From NCBI GenBank assembly GCA_022822125.1, contig JAJECF010000018.1:1-19688 (forward strand): 19,688 bases of DNA. The letters run 5' to 3'. Within the stretch, counting starts at the first letter, position 1, and each line of letters starts with the position of its first letter. The translations under genes and the position numbers were made by a program. Of this stretch, positions 7,519-15,245 are shown one piece after another. Source of the stretch: Alphaproteobacteria bacterium (GTDB lineage: Bacteria; Pseudomonadota; Alphaproteobacteria; Bin95). A model generated the notes under the pieces. That model saw only the letters and a list, made by a program, of their open reading frames with translations, searched no databases and had not been told where the DNA came from.

Positions 7519-7547
7519 GGCAGGGCGGGAGCGCGTCCCGCCCTGCC
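7519..7547 (-). promoter_or_regulatory. Strong hairpin between binding-protein and permease genes (mRNA stabiliser or partial terminator)
   Basis: A perfect 12-bp GC-rich stem (GGCAGGGCGGGA / TCCCGCCCTGCC) with a 5-nt loop lies in the 90-bp gap between the SBP stop and the first permease start. No T-run follows it on the - strand, so full intrinsic termination is unlikely. In many ABC operons such a hairpin protects the upstream SBP message or causes partial termination, giving excess binding protein over membrane subunits. The structure is seen; the role is inferred from that precedent. Confidence 0.7.
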
Positions 7548-7580
7548 ATGTCGCCGCCCCCAAGCGGAGGCGCGGCGCCG

Positions 7581-9119
7581 TTAGCTGCTCGCCCAGCCGT
7601 ACTGCCAGAAGCGCGGAATCTCATCCTGGTAGGGGATGAAGTTCAGTTCCTCGCGATAGGCGTAGTTGCGGACATGGTTGAACATCGGCAGCCAATAGAC
7701 CTCGCGCGTGATCTTCTCGACGGCCTTCCGGTAGGCAGCCTTGCGCACCTCCGGGTCGGAGCTCGTGTCGCCTTCCTCGAGCCACGCGGCCACTTCGTCG
7801 TCGAGCGCGAAATCGTCCGGCCCCTTCTTGAAGAAGTGGCTGGTGATCGCCGACATGTCGTTCATGGAATAGGAGCCCCAGTCCATCAGGAACATCGGCG
7901 TCGTGCCCTCATTGCGCTGTTTGTCGCGCAACGCGAAGTAAGGCATTTTGGTCAGCGTCGCCTTGATGCCGACCTTGGCGAGATCGCCCATGATCGCCTC
8001 GGCCCAGTCCGCGGGGCGGAAGGTGTAGAAGTCGATCTCGAACCCGTCCGGATAGCCCGCCTCGGCGAGCAGCGCCCTGGCCTTCTCCTGGTCGAATTCG
8101 TATTTCACCGCCGCCTCGGCGTCGCAGCCGAACTGGGTCGGGAAGCAGGGCGTGTGGATGACGCCGGCATCGCCGCGGATCAGGTTCTTCACGAGCGCGG
8201 CGCGGTCGATCGCATGGGCCATCGCCTGGCGGACCTTCAGCTTCGTGGTCGGCTCGAACTTGCCGCGGCCGGCGGCGTCGAAGCCGATATAGCCCGTGCG
8301 CATCGTGCCGGCCTGCAGCGCCTTGTAGCCCGGCACCTGGCCGATCTGGTCCACATGGTCAGCCGAAATGTCGGCGGTCACGTCGATGCCGCCCGCCAGC
8401 AGCTCGGCGATCTGGGTCTGCACGTCGGCGATCTCGCGCACGACCATCTTGGAGACCTGCGCCTCGCCCTTCGGGCTGCCCCAGCTGTAGTCCCCGTTCT
8501 TCTCGAAAACATATTCCTCGGCGGTCTTGATCGAGACGACCTTCATCGGGCCCGTGCCGACCGGCTGCCGGCCCATGCCTTCCGGGCCGACCTCGGCGTA
8601 ATACTCGTTCGGATAGATCGTCAGCGGCCCCGACAGGAACTCGAAGGCCTGCGGGAACGGCTTCTTCATGTGCAGGTTGACGGTGTACTGGTCCACCTTC
8701 TCGGCCCGGTCGATCCAGTTGACATTGCGCTGCACCTTGACGCCGTTATCCGGGTTCGAAATCCAGTTCATGGTGAAGACCACATCGTCGGCGTCGAAGG
8801 GTTCGCCATTGTGGAACTTGACGCCCTGGCGCAGCTTGAATTGCCAGGTCGTGTCGTTCAGCAGCTCCCAGCTCGTCGCCAGAAGCGGCTTGTATTCGAA
8901 GGTTTTCGGCTCGCGGTAGATGAGCTGGTCCCAGACCATGCGGCTGAACCAGATGCCCGTGCGGTTGGTGTTGAAATAGTTGTCCACATTCTCGATAGGG
9001 CCGGTCGAACCCCATGCGATGATGAGCGAATCGTCGTCCGGTCCGGCGCTGGCCGAAGCAGCGATCATCGCCGCGCCGGCGATCGACGCCGCAACGCCCG
9101 CAAGTTTCCTGAAACTCAT
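7581..9119 (-). CDS. Family-5 extracellular solute-binding protein of peptide ABC transporter
   Basis: A 512-residue periplasmic binding protein (SBP_bac_5, DppA/OppA class) that delivers substrate to the B/C permeases. I chose ATG 9119 because it begins a clear Sec signal peptide: MSFRKLAGVAAS, a hydrophobic core to about 20, and a cleavage site after ASASA (25). It also follows GGGAGAAG. The upstream extension of the frame crosses the divergent promoter region and looks non-coding. Family features include the early YFNTNRTG...WDQLIYREP region, KFHNGEPFDADDVVFTMNW, and PVGTGPMKV (about 190). The length is typical. The gene heads the operon SBP-B-C-D-F. Ligand is not deducible; peptides are the likeliest, given the M81-peptidase remnant at the operon end. 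Confidence 0.93.
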   Translation of the reverse strand: MSFRKLAGVAASIAGAAMIAASASAGPDDDSLIIAWGSTGPIENVDNYFNTNRTGIWFSRMVWDQLIYREPKTFEYKPLLATSWELLNDTTWQFKLRQGVKFHNGEPFDADDVVFTMNWISNPDNGVKVQRNVNWIDRAEKVDQYTVNLHMKKPFPQAFEFLSGPLTIYPNEYYAEVGPEGMGRQPVGTGPMKVVSIKTAEEYVFEKNGDYSWGSPKGEAQVSKMVVREIADVQTQIAELLAGGIDVTADISADHVDQIGQVPGYKALQAGTMRTGYIGFDAAGRGKFEPTTKLKVRQAMAHAIDRAALVKNLIRGDAGVIHTPCFPTQFGCDAEAAVKYEFDQEKARALLAEAGYPDGFEIDFYTFRPADWAEAIMGDLAKVGIKATLTKMPYFALRDKQRNEGTTPMFLMDWGSYSMNDMSAITSHFFKKGPDDFALDDEVAAWLEEGDTSSDPEVRKAAYRKAVEKITREVYWLPMFNHVRNYAYREELNFIPYQDEIPRFWQYGWASS

Positions 9120-9164
9120 TTGTGTCTTCTCCCTGTTCGATGTCCGGCAGAAAGGTCCGCGTCC

Positions 9165-9186
9165 GGCCTGCGCAGCAGCGCAGGCC
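9165..9186 (-). repeat. 9-bp stem-loop in the 5' leader of the binding-protein gene
   Basis: GGCCTGCGC and GCGCAGGCC form a perfect stem around a 4-nt loop, 46 bp upstream of the SBP start codon and 4 bp downstream of a TTGACA hexamer (- strand). Without a T-run it is not a terminator. It could be a leader structure affecting stability or translation, or a protein-binding site. Function unknown. Confidence 0.45.
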
Positions 9187-9297
9187 CGCATGTCAACGGG
9201 CCGCGGCGCGGGGAGGCTCTGCCGACATGCCGGCACGATGCACCAAGCGCCGCTCAAGTCAACGCAGCGATTGGCCGCGCATCGGACTGTGCATCCC

Positions 9298-9315
9298 GGC
9301 CGGATCGATCCGGCC
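9298..9315. promoter_or_regulatory. 18-bp perfect palindrome, candidate operator
   Basis: GGCCGGATCGATCCGGCC is perfectly self-complementary over 18 bp. It lies between the presumed promoters of the two divergent operons, about 25 bp upstream of the candidate -35 of the aminotransferase gene. Location and symmetry suit binding of a dimeric regulator controlling one or both operons. No regulator gene lies beside it, so the protein is unknown. GC-rich DNA gives short palindromes by chance, but 18 perfect bases is well beyond the usual background. Confidence 0.5.
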
Positions 9316-9340
9316 CGTTCCCGACTGCCGACAAAGATGT

Positions 9341-9370
9341 TTGGGGCAAGCCTTTGCGGAGTGCTAGAGT
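9341..9370 (+). promoter_or_regulatory. Possible promoter of the aminotransferase/polyamine operon
   Basis: TTGGGG (9341-9346) and TAGAGT (9365-9370) are separated by 18 bp and would give a transcript starting near 9377, about 33 nt before the ATG. Both hexamers are only partial matches to the housekeeping consensus. The placement is reasonable, the evidence modest. Confidence 0.35.
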
Positions 9371-9409
9371 GCATCTCCTTCCGCCACCAGAATCCCCGGA
9401 GGCCGTCAC

Positions 9410-10798
9410 ATGCCGTTACAGCCCAATTCCCCGGAAGCGCGCGACGTCGCGTATCTGCTTCATCCCTATACGAATTTCCGCCAGCACGAAGAACAGGGGC
9501 CGATGGTCATCGAGCGCGGCGACGGCGTCTATGTCTGGGACACGGGCGGCAAGCAGTATATCGAGGGCATGGCCGGCCTCTGGTCCACCTCGCTCGGCTT
9601 CCAGCACAAGCGCCTCGTCGCCGCGGCCGTGAAGCAGATGGAAACCCTGCCCTATTACCACCAGTTCGGCCAGAAGTCGCACCTGCCCGGCATCGACCTC
9701 GCCGAGAAGCTGATGGGCCTGGCACCCGCCTCGGTGTCCAAGGTGTTCTTCAACAATTCGGGCTCCGAGGCGAACGACACGGCGATCAAATTCGTCTGGT
9801 ATTACAACAATGCCCGCGGGCGTCACCAGAAGAAGAAGATCATCGGCCGGGTTAACGGCTATCACGGCATCACGCTCGCGGCGGCCAGCCTGACGGGCCG
9901 CTCGCTCAACCATTCCGGCTTCGACGCGCCGCTCGAGCGCTTCATCCACACCAACAACCCGCACTACTACCGCTTCGGCGAGGACGGCGAGAGCGAAGAG
10001 GACTTCGCCACCCGCATGGCCGGGGAACTGGACGCGATGATCGAGGCCGAGGGCCCGGAGACGGTGGCGGCGTTCTTCGCCGAGCCGGTGATGGGCGCTG
10101 GCGGCGTCATCGTGCCGCCGGCCACCTATTTCCCGAAAATCCAGGAGGTGCTGCGCAAGCACGATGTGCTGTTCGTGGCCGATGAAGTGATCTGCGGCTT
10201 CTGCCGCACGGGGAATTTCTGGGGCTCCGAGACCTTCGGCATCGAGCCCGACATCCTGGTCTGCGCCAAGGCGCTCTCCTCCAGCTACCTGCCGATCTCG
10301 GCGACGATGATCAGCGACGAGGTCTATCAGGCCATCGCCGACCAGAGCGCCAAGATGGGCGTGTTCGGCCACGGCTACACCTATTCCGGCCATCCGGTCG
10401 CCGCGGCGGTGGCGCTGGAGACCCTCAAGATCTACGAGGAGGAGGACACGCTCGGGCATGTCCGGAGCATAGTCGGCCGGTTCCAGGAGCGGATCCGGGG
10501 CTTTGCGGATCATCCGCTGGTCGGCGAGGCGCGCGGCGTCGGGCTGGTCGGCGCCACCGAGCTGGTGAAGGACAAGGCGACGAAGGAGGCCTTCGCGGCG
10601 TCGGACGGTGTCGGCGCGCTCGTCAACGACCTCTGCGCCCAGGAGGGCCTGATTACCCGCCCGGTCGGGGATGCGATGTGCTTCGCGCCGCCGCTGGTCA
10701 TCACCGGGAGCGAAATCGACGAGATGTTCGACCGCTACGCCCGCGCGCTCGACGCCGGCCTCGACCTGCTGACGAGGCAGGGCAAGGCGGTCGCGTAA
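9410..10798 (+). CDS. Class III PLP-dependent aminotransferase (omega-transaminase, putrescine/diamine-type)
   Basis: A 462-residue cytoplasmic enzyme that moves an amino group from an amine donor to a keto acid using pyridoxal phosphate. Visible features are HPYTNFRQHEEQGP with GVYVWDTGGKQYIEGMAGLW near the N-terminus (as in putrescine- and beta-alanine:pyruvate transaminases), cofactor-phosphate loop NNSGSEAND (115-123), YHG (151-153), ADEV with Asp258, and the Schiff-base Lys287 in CAKALSSSYLPISA. The start has an excellent ribosome site (CGGAGG). It lies 67 bp ahead of a polyamine-type ABC transporter, which suggests it deaminates the imported amine, for example putrescine to 4-aminobutanal with pyruvate as acceptor. 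The exact donor is inferred from context and resemblance; other omega-amino compounds are possible. A 7-bp stem (10811-10817 with 10829-10835) lies in the gap that follows. Confidence 0.93.
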   Translation: MPLQPNSPEARDVAYLLHPYTNFRQHEEQGPMVIERGDGVYVWDTGGKQYIEGMAGLWSTSLGFQHKRLVAAAVKQMETLPYYHQFGQKSHLPGIDLAEKLMGLAPASVSKVFFNNSGSEANDTAIKFVWYYNNARGRHQKKKIIGRVNGYHGITLAAASLTGRSLNHSGFDAPLERFIHTNNPHYYRFGEDGESEEDFATRMAGELDAMIEAEGPETVAAFFAEPVMGAGGVIVPPATYFPKIQEVLRKHDVLFVADEVICGFCRTGNFWGSETFGIEPDILVCAKALSSSYLPISATMISDEVYQAIADQSAKMGVFGHGYTYSGHPVAAAVALETLKIYEEEDTLGHVRSIVGRFQERIRGFADHPLVGEARGVGLVGATELVKDKATKEAFAASDGVGALVNDLCAQEGLITRPVGDAMCFAPPLVITGSEIDEMFDRYARALDAGLDLLTRQGKAVA

Positions 10799-10865
10799 CC
10801 CCGGAGGGTCGGGCGGCGCTGTGACGAGGCCGCCCCCCCGGTTTCCTGCGGCCGGATAACGCGCC

Positions 10866-11960
10866 ATGGCTTCCGAATCCGACGCACTGGTCCGGTTTCG
10901 GGACGTCGAAAAGACCTATGACGGCCGCGTCAATGTCGTGGACCGCCTCAATCTGGACATCCGTAAGGGCGAGTTCCTCACCTTGCTCGGGCCGTCGGGC
11001 TCGGGCAAGACCACCATCCTGCTGATGCTCGCCGGCTTCGAGGCGGCGACGGCGGGCGACATCGTTCTCAACGACCGCTCGCTGCGCAATGTCCCGCCCT
11101 TCCGGCGCAATATGGGCATCGTGTTCCAGAACTACGCGCTCTTTCCGCACAAGTCGGTGTTCCAGAATGTCGCCTTTCCGCTCGTCCAGCGCCGGACTCC
11201 GAAGCCCCACATCCGCGAAAAGGTGGAGGCGGCGCTGCGCATGGTGGACCTGTCCGGACTCGGCGAGCGGCGGCCGAACCAGCTTTCGGGCGGGCAGCAA
11301 CAGCGCGTGGCGCTTGCAAGGGCGCTCGTCTTCGAGCCCGAGATCGTGCTGATGGACGAGCCGCTGGGCGCGCTCGACAAGAAGCTTCGAGAGCAGATGC
11401 AGATCGAGATCAAGCATCTGCACGAACAACTCGGCATGACCGTCGCCTATGTCACCCACGACCAGGGCGAGGCGCTCACCATGTCGGACCGGGTGGCGAT
11501 CCTGAATGACGGGGTCATCCAGCAAATCGGCTCGCCGCACGAAGTTTACGAAGAGCCGGCCAACGCCTTCGTCGCCAATTTCATCGGCGAGAACAACAGC
11601 TTCGAGGGCCGGATCGAGAGTACGGACGGCCGGGACTGCGCCGTCAGGCTCGCTTCGGGCGACATCGTCCGGGCGCGGTCGGCGCTGCCGCGCGCGAAGG
11701 GGGAAGCCGCCATGCTGTCCCTGCGTCCGGAGCGCGTGGCCATCGACCCGGCCGGCGAAGACACGGCGAACCGCTTCGAGGCAACCGTTGTCGAGGTGAT
11801 CTATTTCGGCGCCCATAACCGCGTGCGTCTGGCGATGGCCGGGCGGGACGACATCGTCGCGCTCGCCCCCGCCGGCGCGGGCAGCGACGCGCTCGCGCCG
11901 GGCAAGACAGTCCAGGTCGGCTGGTCCGCAGACCGCTGCCGGGTGCTGGCTCCTGAATGA
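10866..11960 (+). CDS. PotA-like ABC transporter ATP-binding protein (spermidine/putrescine class)
   Basis: A 364-residue ATPase of the polyamine/Fe/thiamine-type importer family. Motifs: Walker A GPSGSGKT (42-49), Q-loop GIVFQNYALFPH, signature LSGGQQQR (140-147), Walker B IVLMDEPLGALD (160-171) and switch His198 in THDQGEA. After the nucleotide-binding domain comes a C-terminal TOBE regulatory region (about 235-360), starting near GENNSFEGRIE and including SLRPERVAI. The sequences VFQNYALFPHKSV and GENNSFEG are typical of PotA relatives. It probably works as a homodimer with the two permeases encoded directly after it. Its stop overlaps the next start as ATGA. The ribosome site is weak, so translation may depend on the upstream aminotransferase. 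Confidence 0.92.
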   Translation: MASESDALVRFRDVEKTYDGRVNVVDRLNLDIRKGEFLTLLGPSGSGKTTILLMLAGFEAATAGDIVLNDRSLRNVPPFRRNMGIVFQNYALFPHKSVFQNVAFPLVQRRTPKPHIREKVEAALRMVDLSGLGERRPNQLSGGQQQRVALARALVFEPEIVLMDEPLGALDKKLREQMQIEIKHLHEQLGMTVAYVTHDQGEALTMSDRVAILNDGVIQQIGSPHEVYEEPANAFVANFIGENNSFEGRIESTDGRDCAVRLASGDIVRARSALPRAKGEAAMLSLRPERVAIDPAGEDTANRFEATVVEVIYFGAHNRVRLAMAGRDDIVALAPAGAGSDALAPGKTVQVGWSADRCRVLAPE

Positions 11961-13210
11961 ACGCACCGGCTGCAATAGCGCAGGAAAGGGCTCTCGCCGA
12001 CCGCAGCCTCGAAGCGAAGCTCCGGCGCGCCGAGCGGCGGCGCTCGCTGAACGCCTTCCTGCTCGTCGCGCCGCTATTGCTCTTCATTCTCGTGGTTTTT
12101 GCGGGCCCGATCCTCTCGCTGCTCTATTTCAGCGTCGATGACCCCAAGCTTGCCCGGGTCATGCCCGGGACCGCAAAGATGGTCGCCGAATGGGACGGCG
12201 CCGAACTGCCGGGCGAGGAAGCCTATGCAACCCTCGTGGAGGAAATCCGGTCCGCCTACAGGGCGAGGACCGTTGCGGCGGCCGCCATGCGGCTCAATTA
12301 CGAGATCAGCGGATTCCGGAGCATGGTCATGCGCACGGGGCGCAAGATCCGCCGCATTGCCGGGCCGCCCTACAAGGACGCCCTGATCGCGCTGGACGAG
12401 CGCTGGGGCGACATAACCTACTGGCGGGCGATCAAGGCCTCGGCCGGTCCCTATACCACCCGCTACCTGCTGGCCGCCGTCGATCTCGAACGGAAGTGGG
12501 ACGGCAGTATCGGCGCCGCGCCGCCCGAACGCACCATATATATCGACTACCTGAAGCGCACCTTCTGGATCAGTTTCTGGGTACTCGCCTGCTGTATCGC
12601 CATCGGCTATCCGATGGCTTTCCTCATCGCCACCTCAGGGAAACGCTGGTCCCGGTTCCTCCTGGTCCTGGTGCTGCTCCCCTTCTGGACCTCGCTGCTG
12701 GTGCGCACGGCAGCCTGGGTAGTGCTGCTCCAGAATGAGGGCATCATCAACGATTCCCTTCTCTACGCCGGTCTCATCGACGAGCCGCTCACCCTGATCT
12801 TCAACCGGACCGGCGTTTATATCGCCATGGTTCACATCCTGCTCCCCTTCCTCGTCCTGCCGCTCTACGCGGTGATGCGGAACATTCCGCCGAGCCAGAT
12901 GCGGGCCGCCGCCTCGCTCGGCGCTAAGCCGGTAGCCGCCTTCCTGTCCGTTTATCTGCCTCAGACCCTGCCCGGACTCGGCGCCGGGTGCATTCTGGTA
13001 TTCATCCTGGCGTTGGGCTTCTACATCACGCCCGCGCTCATAGGCGGCGCGTCGGACCAGATGCTGAGCTATCTGATTGCCGAATTCGCCACACGGACAG
13101 GCAATTGGGGCATGGCCAGCGCGATCGCCATCCTGCTGCTGCTGAGCGTGGCGGCCCTCTACCCTGTCTATCGCGGCCTCGTGCGCGGCGGCGGCTTCAG
13201 GGTCGGCTGA
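11957..13210 (+). CDS. PotB-like ABC transporter permease with large periplasmic insertion
   Basis: A 417-residue inner-membrane permease, much longer than the roughly 280 residues of classical PotB. A basic N-terminus precedes TM1 (about 33-58). About 140 residues (58-198) without obvious membrane segments follow, rich in charged residues and helix-forming stretches, then the canonical permease core. TM segments are at about 203-226, 233-258, 285-307, 335-360 and 385-405. The EAA loop (RNIPPSQMRAAASLGAKP...VYLPQTLPG) is at about 309-340. By topology the extra region should face the periplasm. It starts by ATGA overlap with the ATPase gene, and the PotC-like gene follows after 3 nt. Related long PotB proteins exist in alphaproteobacterial amine transporters, so I treat the insertion as genuine and not as a misread start. 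Confidence 0.9.
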   Translation: MNAPAAIAQERALADRSLEAKLRRAERRRSLNAFLLVAPLLLFILVVFAGPILSLLYFSVDDPKLARVMPGTAKMVAEWDGAELPGEEAYATLVEEIRSAYRARTVAAAAMRLNYEISGFRSMVMRTGRKIRRIAGPPYKDALIALDERWGDITYWRAIKASAGPYTTRYLLAAVDLERKWDGSIGAAPPERTIYIDYLKRTFWISFWVLACCIAIGYPMAFLIATSGKRWSRFLLVLVLLPFWTSLLVRTAAWVVLLQNEGIINDSLLYAGLIDEPLTLIFNRTGVYIAMVHILLPFLVLPLYAVMRNIPPSQMRAAASLGAKPVAAFLSVYLPQTLPGLGAGCILVFILALGFYITPALIGGASDQMLSYLIAEFATRTGNWGMASAIAILLLLSVAALYPVYRGLVRGGGFRVG

Positions 13211-13213
13211 CCG

Positions 13214-14044
13214 ATGGCGGCGCCCGTCAACGCCACGCGCGGACAGCATGTCTGGTACTGGTGCCTGCGGCTCATCTGCGCGATGGGCTTCATATTCCTG
13301 ATCGGCCCCATCGTAATCATCATGCCGATCTCCTTCAGTTCGGGGAGCTTCCTCAGCTACCCTCTGCCCGGTTTCTCGATGCGCTGGTACGATGCGGTCG
13401 TCGAGCCCTTCCCCTGGATGTTCGCACTGGAGAACAGCCTGATCGTCGCCGTCACGGTAACGATCGTGGCCACGGCGCTGGGGACGCTGGCGGCCTACGG
13501 ACTGACACGCGCCGACTTTCCGGGCAAGCCGCTCGTCTTCGGTCTCCTGATCTCGCCGCTGGCGGTGCCGCTGGTGATTACCGCGCTCGGCCTCTATTTC
13601 TTTTTCGCACGGGTCGGGCTGGTGCAGACCCATATCGGGCTGATTATCGCCCATGTCGTGCTTGCGGTGCCCTTCGTCGTTATCACGGTGTCGGCGACCC
13701 TGAAGGGCTTCGACTGGACTCTCGTGCGCGCCGCCGAAAGCCTCGGAGCGCCGCCGCTTGCCGCCTTCTTCCAGGTGACGCTGCCGCTGATCCTGCCGGG
13801 CGTGCTTGCGGGCGCGGTGTTCGCGTTCGTCACCTCGCTGGACGAGATCATCGTCGCCCTGTTCCTGAGCGGTCCCGCGCAATTGACCCTGCCGCGCCAG
13901 CTCTTCACGGGCCTGCGAGACCAGCTCGATCCGTCCATCGTGGCGATCGCGACCCTGTTGATCGCCGTCTCGATCGCCCTGCTTGTCGTTGTGGAGCTGC
14001 TGCAATGGCGAAGCGCCCGGCAGCGGTCAGAAAGGGCGGACTGA
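13214..14044 (+). CDS. PotC-like ABC transporter permease
   Basis: A 276-residue permease with six predicted membrane segments at about 17-41, 72-97, 107-132, 141-162, 192-215 and 239-262. The EAA loop (DWTLVRAAESLGAPPLAAF...LPLILPG) is at about 168-196, and LDEIIVALFLSG follows, as in PotC/PotI relatives. Length is normal. It begins 3 nt after the PotB-like gene and would pair with it in the membrane. It is followed by a 113-bp gap before the binding-protein gene, in which I see no clear promoter or terminator, so all five genes are probably one transcript. Confidence 0.93.
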   Translation: MAAPVNATRGQHVWYWCLRLICAMGFIFLIGPIVIIMPISFSSGSFLSYPLPGFSMRWYDAVVEPFPWMFALENSLIVAVTVTIVATALGTLAAYGLTRADFPGKPLVFGLLISPLAVPLVITALGLYFFFARVGLVQTHIGLIIAHVVLAVPFVVITVSATLKGFDWTLVRAAESLGAPPLAAFFQVTLPLILPGVLAGAVFAFVTSLDEIIVALFLSGPAQLTLPRQLFTGLRDQLDPSIVAIATLLIAVSIALLVVVELLQWRSARQRSERAD

Positions 14045-14157
14045 GGGCCGCGCGGCGCCGGGATGCGGGAAACCGGTTGCTTATCGCGGACCGGGCTAGG
14101 AAACTGGGCGTTCGGGACAGCCAGAAAAGCCGGTTTCGGCGGAAAGGAGGACAGGTC

Positions 14158-15219
14158 ATGAAAGCCATCGGGAGGAGTTTCAAGCCCCTTTTCGTTGCTG
14201 CCGCGGCGCTCGGCATCCTTTCGGGACCCGCCGAGGCCCGGGACTTCACCATTGCAAGCTGGGGCGGCACCTACCAGGACGCGCAGCGCGAGATCTATTT
14301 CACCCCGTTCAGCCAGGAATCGGGCACCGGTTTCCTGGAAGACGTCTATCTCGGCGGCTGGGCCCAGTTCCAGGCCATGCAGGACACCGGGCAGATCCCC
14401 TGGGATGTCGTGCAGGTGGAAACCTCCGAGCTGGTTCGGGGTTGCGAGGAAGGCGTGTTCGTCCAGCTCGACTGGTCGAGGCTCGTGCCCAAGGACCAGA
14501 TGCTGCCGGACGCCGTCACCGAATGCGGCGTGGGCATGCTGGTCTGGTCGGTGGTCATCGCCTACAACGCTGACACAATATCCAAGGCGCCGGCCACGCT
14601 CGCCGATTTCTGGGACACGAAGGCCTGGCCCGGCAAGCGCGGCATGCGCAAGGGGCCGAAGCTCAATCTCGAATATGCGCTGATGGCCGATGGCGTGGCG
14701 CCGGCGGACATTTACAAGGTGCTCAACACGCCGGAAGGCGTGGACCGGGCCTTCGCCAAGCTCGATGAGGTCAAGCCGCTGGTGCAGTGGTGGGAAGCCG
14801 GCGCCCAGGCGCCGGAATGGCTCGCCGCGGGCGATGTCGAACTGAGCATTGCCTATAACGGCCGGATCACCAATGCCCGGAAGGACGGCAAGAACCTGCA
14901 GATGGTGTGGGACGGGACGATCTACGCTATCGACTCCTGGGCCATCATCGAAGGCGCTCCCAACCAGGACGCCGGTTACGCCTTCATCAAATTCACGACC
15001 GACCCCGGCCGGCAGGCCGCCTTCACCAAGGCATATGCCTACGGACCGACGCACAAGGACGGCGTTGCGATGGTCGATCCGGAACGGGCGAAGAGCCTGC
15101 CGGCGGGCGATAATCTGGCGACGGGCCTCTTCGGTGGCAGCCAGGAGGCGATCGACTTCTGGGTCGACTACCAGGAAGAGTTGACCGAGCGCTGGAACCG
15201 CTGGGTGGCGCAGAACTGA
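14158..15219 (+). CDS. PotD-like extracellular solute-binding protein (polyamine-type)
   Basis: A 353-residue periplasmic protein of the COG0687 PotD/PotF class. The start at 14158 is supported by a near-ideal ribosome site (AAAGGAGG) and by a signal peptide (MKAIGRSFKPLFVAAAALG, cleavage after AEA at about 27). The mature protein opens with FTIASWGGTYQDAQ, the hallmark first strand and loop of this class. Later regions PWDVVQVE, GMLVWSVVIAYN and the WDGTIYAIDSW segment line the ligand cleft in relatives. It would capture the amine and hand it to the PotB/PotC-like permeases. It is the last gene of the operon; the convergent VOC gene ends 26 bp further, with a short GC-rich dyad between them but no T-run. 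The ligand is most likely a polyamine, not proven. Confidence 0.92.
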   Translation: MKAIGRSFKPLFVAAAALGILSGPAEARDFTIASWGGTYQDAQREIYFTPFSQESGTGFLEDVYLGGWAQFQAMQDTGQIPWDVVQVETSELVRGCEEGVFVQLDWSRLVPKDQMLPDAVTECGVGMLVWSVVIAYNADTISKAPATLADFWDTKAWPGKRGMRKGPKLNLEYALMADGVAPADIYKVLNTPEGVDRAFAKLDEVKPLVQWWEAGAQAPEWLAAGDVELSIAYNGRITNARKDGKNLQMVWDGTIYAIDSWAIIEGAPNQDAGYAFIKFTTDPGRQAAFTKAYAYGPTHKDGVAMVDPERAKSLPAGDNLATGLFGGSQEAIDFWVDYQEELTERWNRWVAQN

Positions 15220-15245
15220 TGCCGGAAGGCCCGGCCGGCTTCGGC

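Larger units (their letters stand above)
9120..9409. promoter_or_regulatory. Divergent intergenic control region between peptide-uptake and polyamine operons
   Basis: These 290 bp hold no convincing gene. They contain the start signals for both divergent operons: an 18-bp perfect palindrome at 9298-9315, TTGACA- and TTGACT-like hexamers on the - strand (9191-9196 and 9257-9262), a 9-bp stem-loop in the binding-protein leader (9165-9186), and a possible + strand promoter at 9341-9370. The -10 partners of the - strand hexamers are poor, so I do not fix a start site for that operon. Confidence 0.6.

Noticed and set aside
6559..7563. 334-codon - strand frame overlapping the B-type permease in another phase
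   Set aside because: Arg/Ala/Gly-rich with no membrane segments, whereas the other phase gives a complete permease.
6453..9632. 1059-codon open frame on the + strand
   Set aside because: Antisense to the permease and binding-protein genes, rich in His/Arg/Asp/Glu as expected from reverse-complemented high-GC coding sequence, with no recognisable domain.
10811..10835. Terminator after the aminotransferase gene
   Set aside because: The 7-bp stem has an 11-nt loop and is followed by C residues, not T; at most a minor processing structure inside the operon.
9416..10867. 483-codon - strand frame opposite the aminotransferase
   Set aside because: Shadow of a gene with a complete PLP-enzyme motif set; no ribosome site or domain.
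12635..14005. 456-codon - strand frame with many Gln/Asp/Arg/His
   Set aside because: Antisense shadow of the two permease genes; the composition is that of reversed hydrophobic codons.
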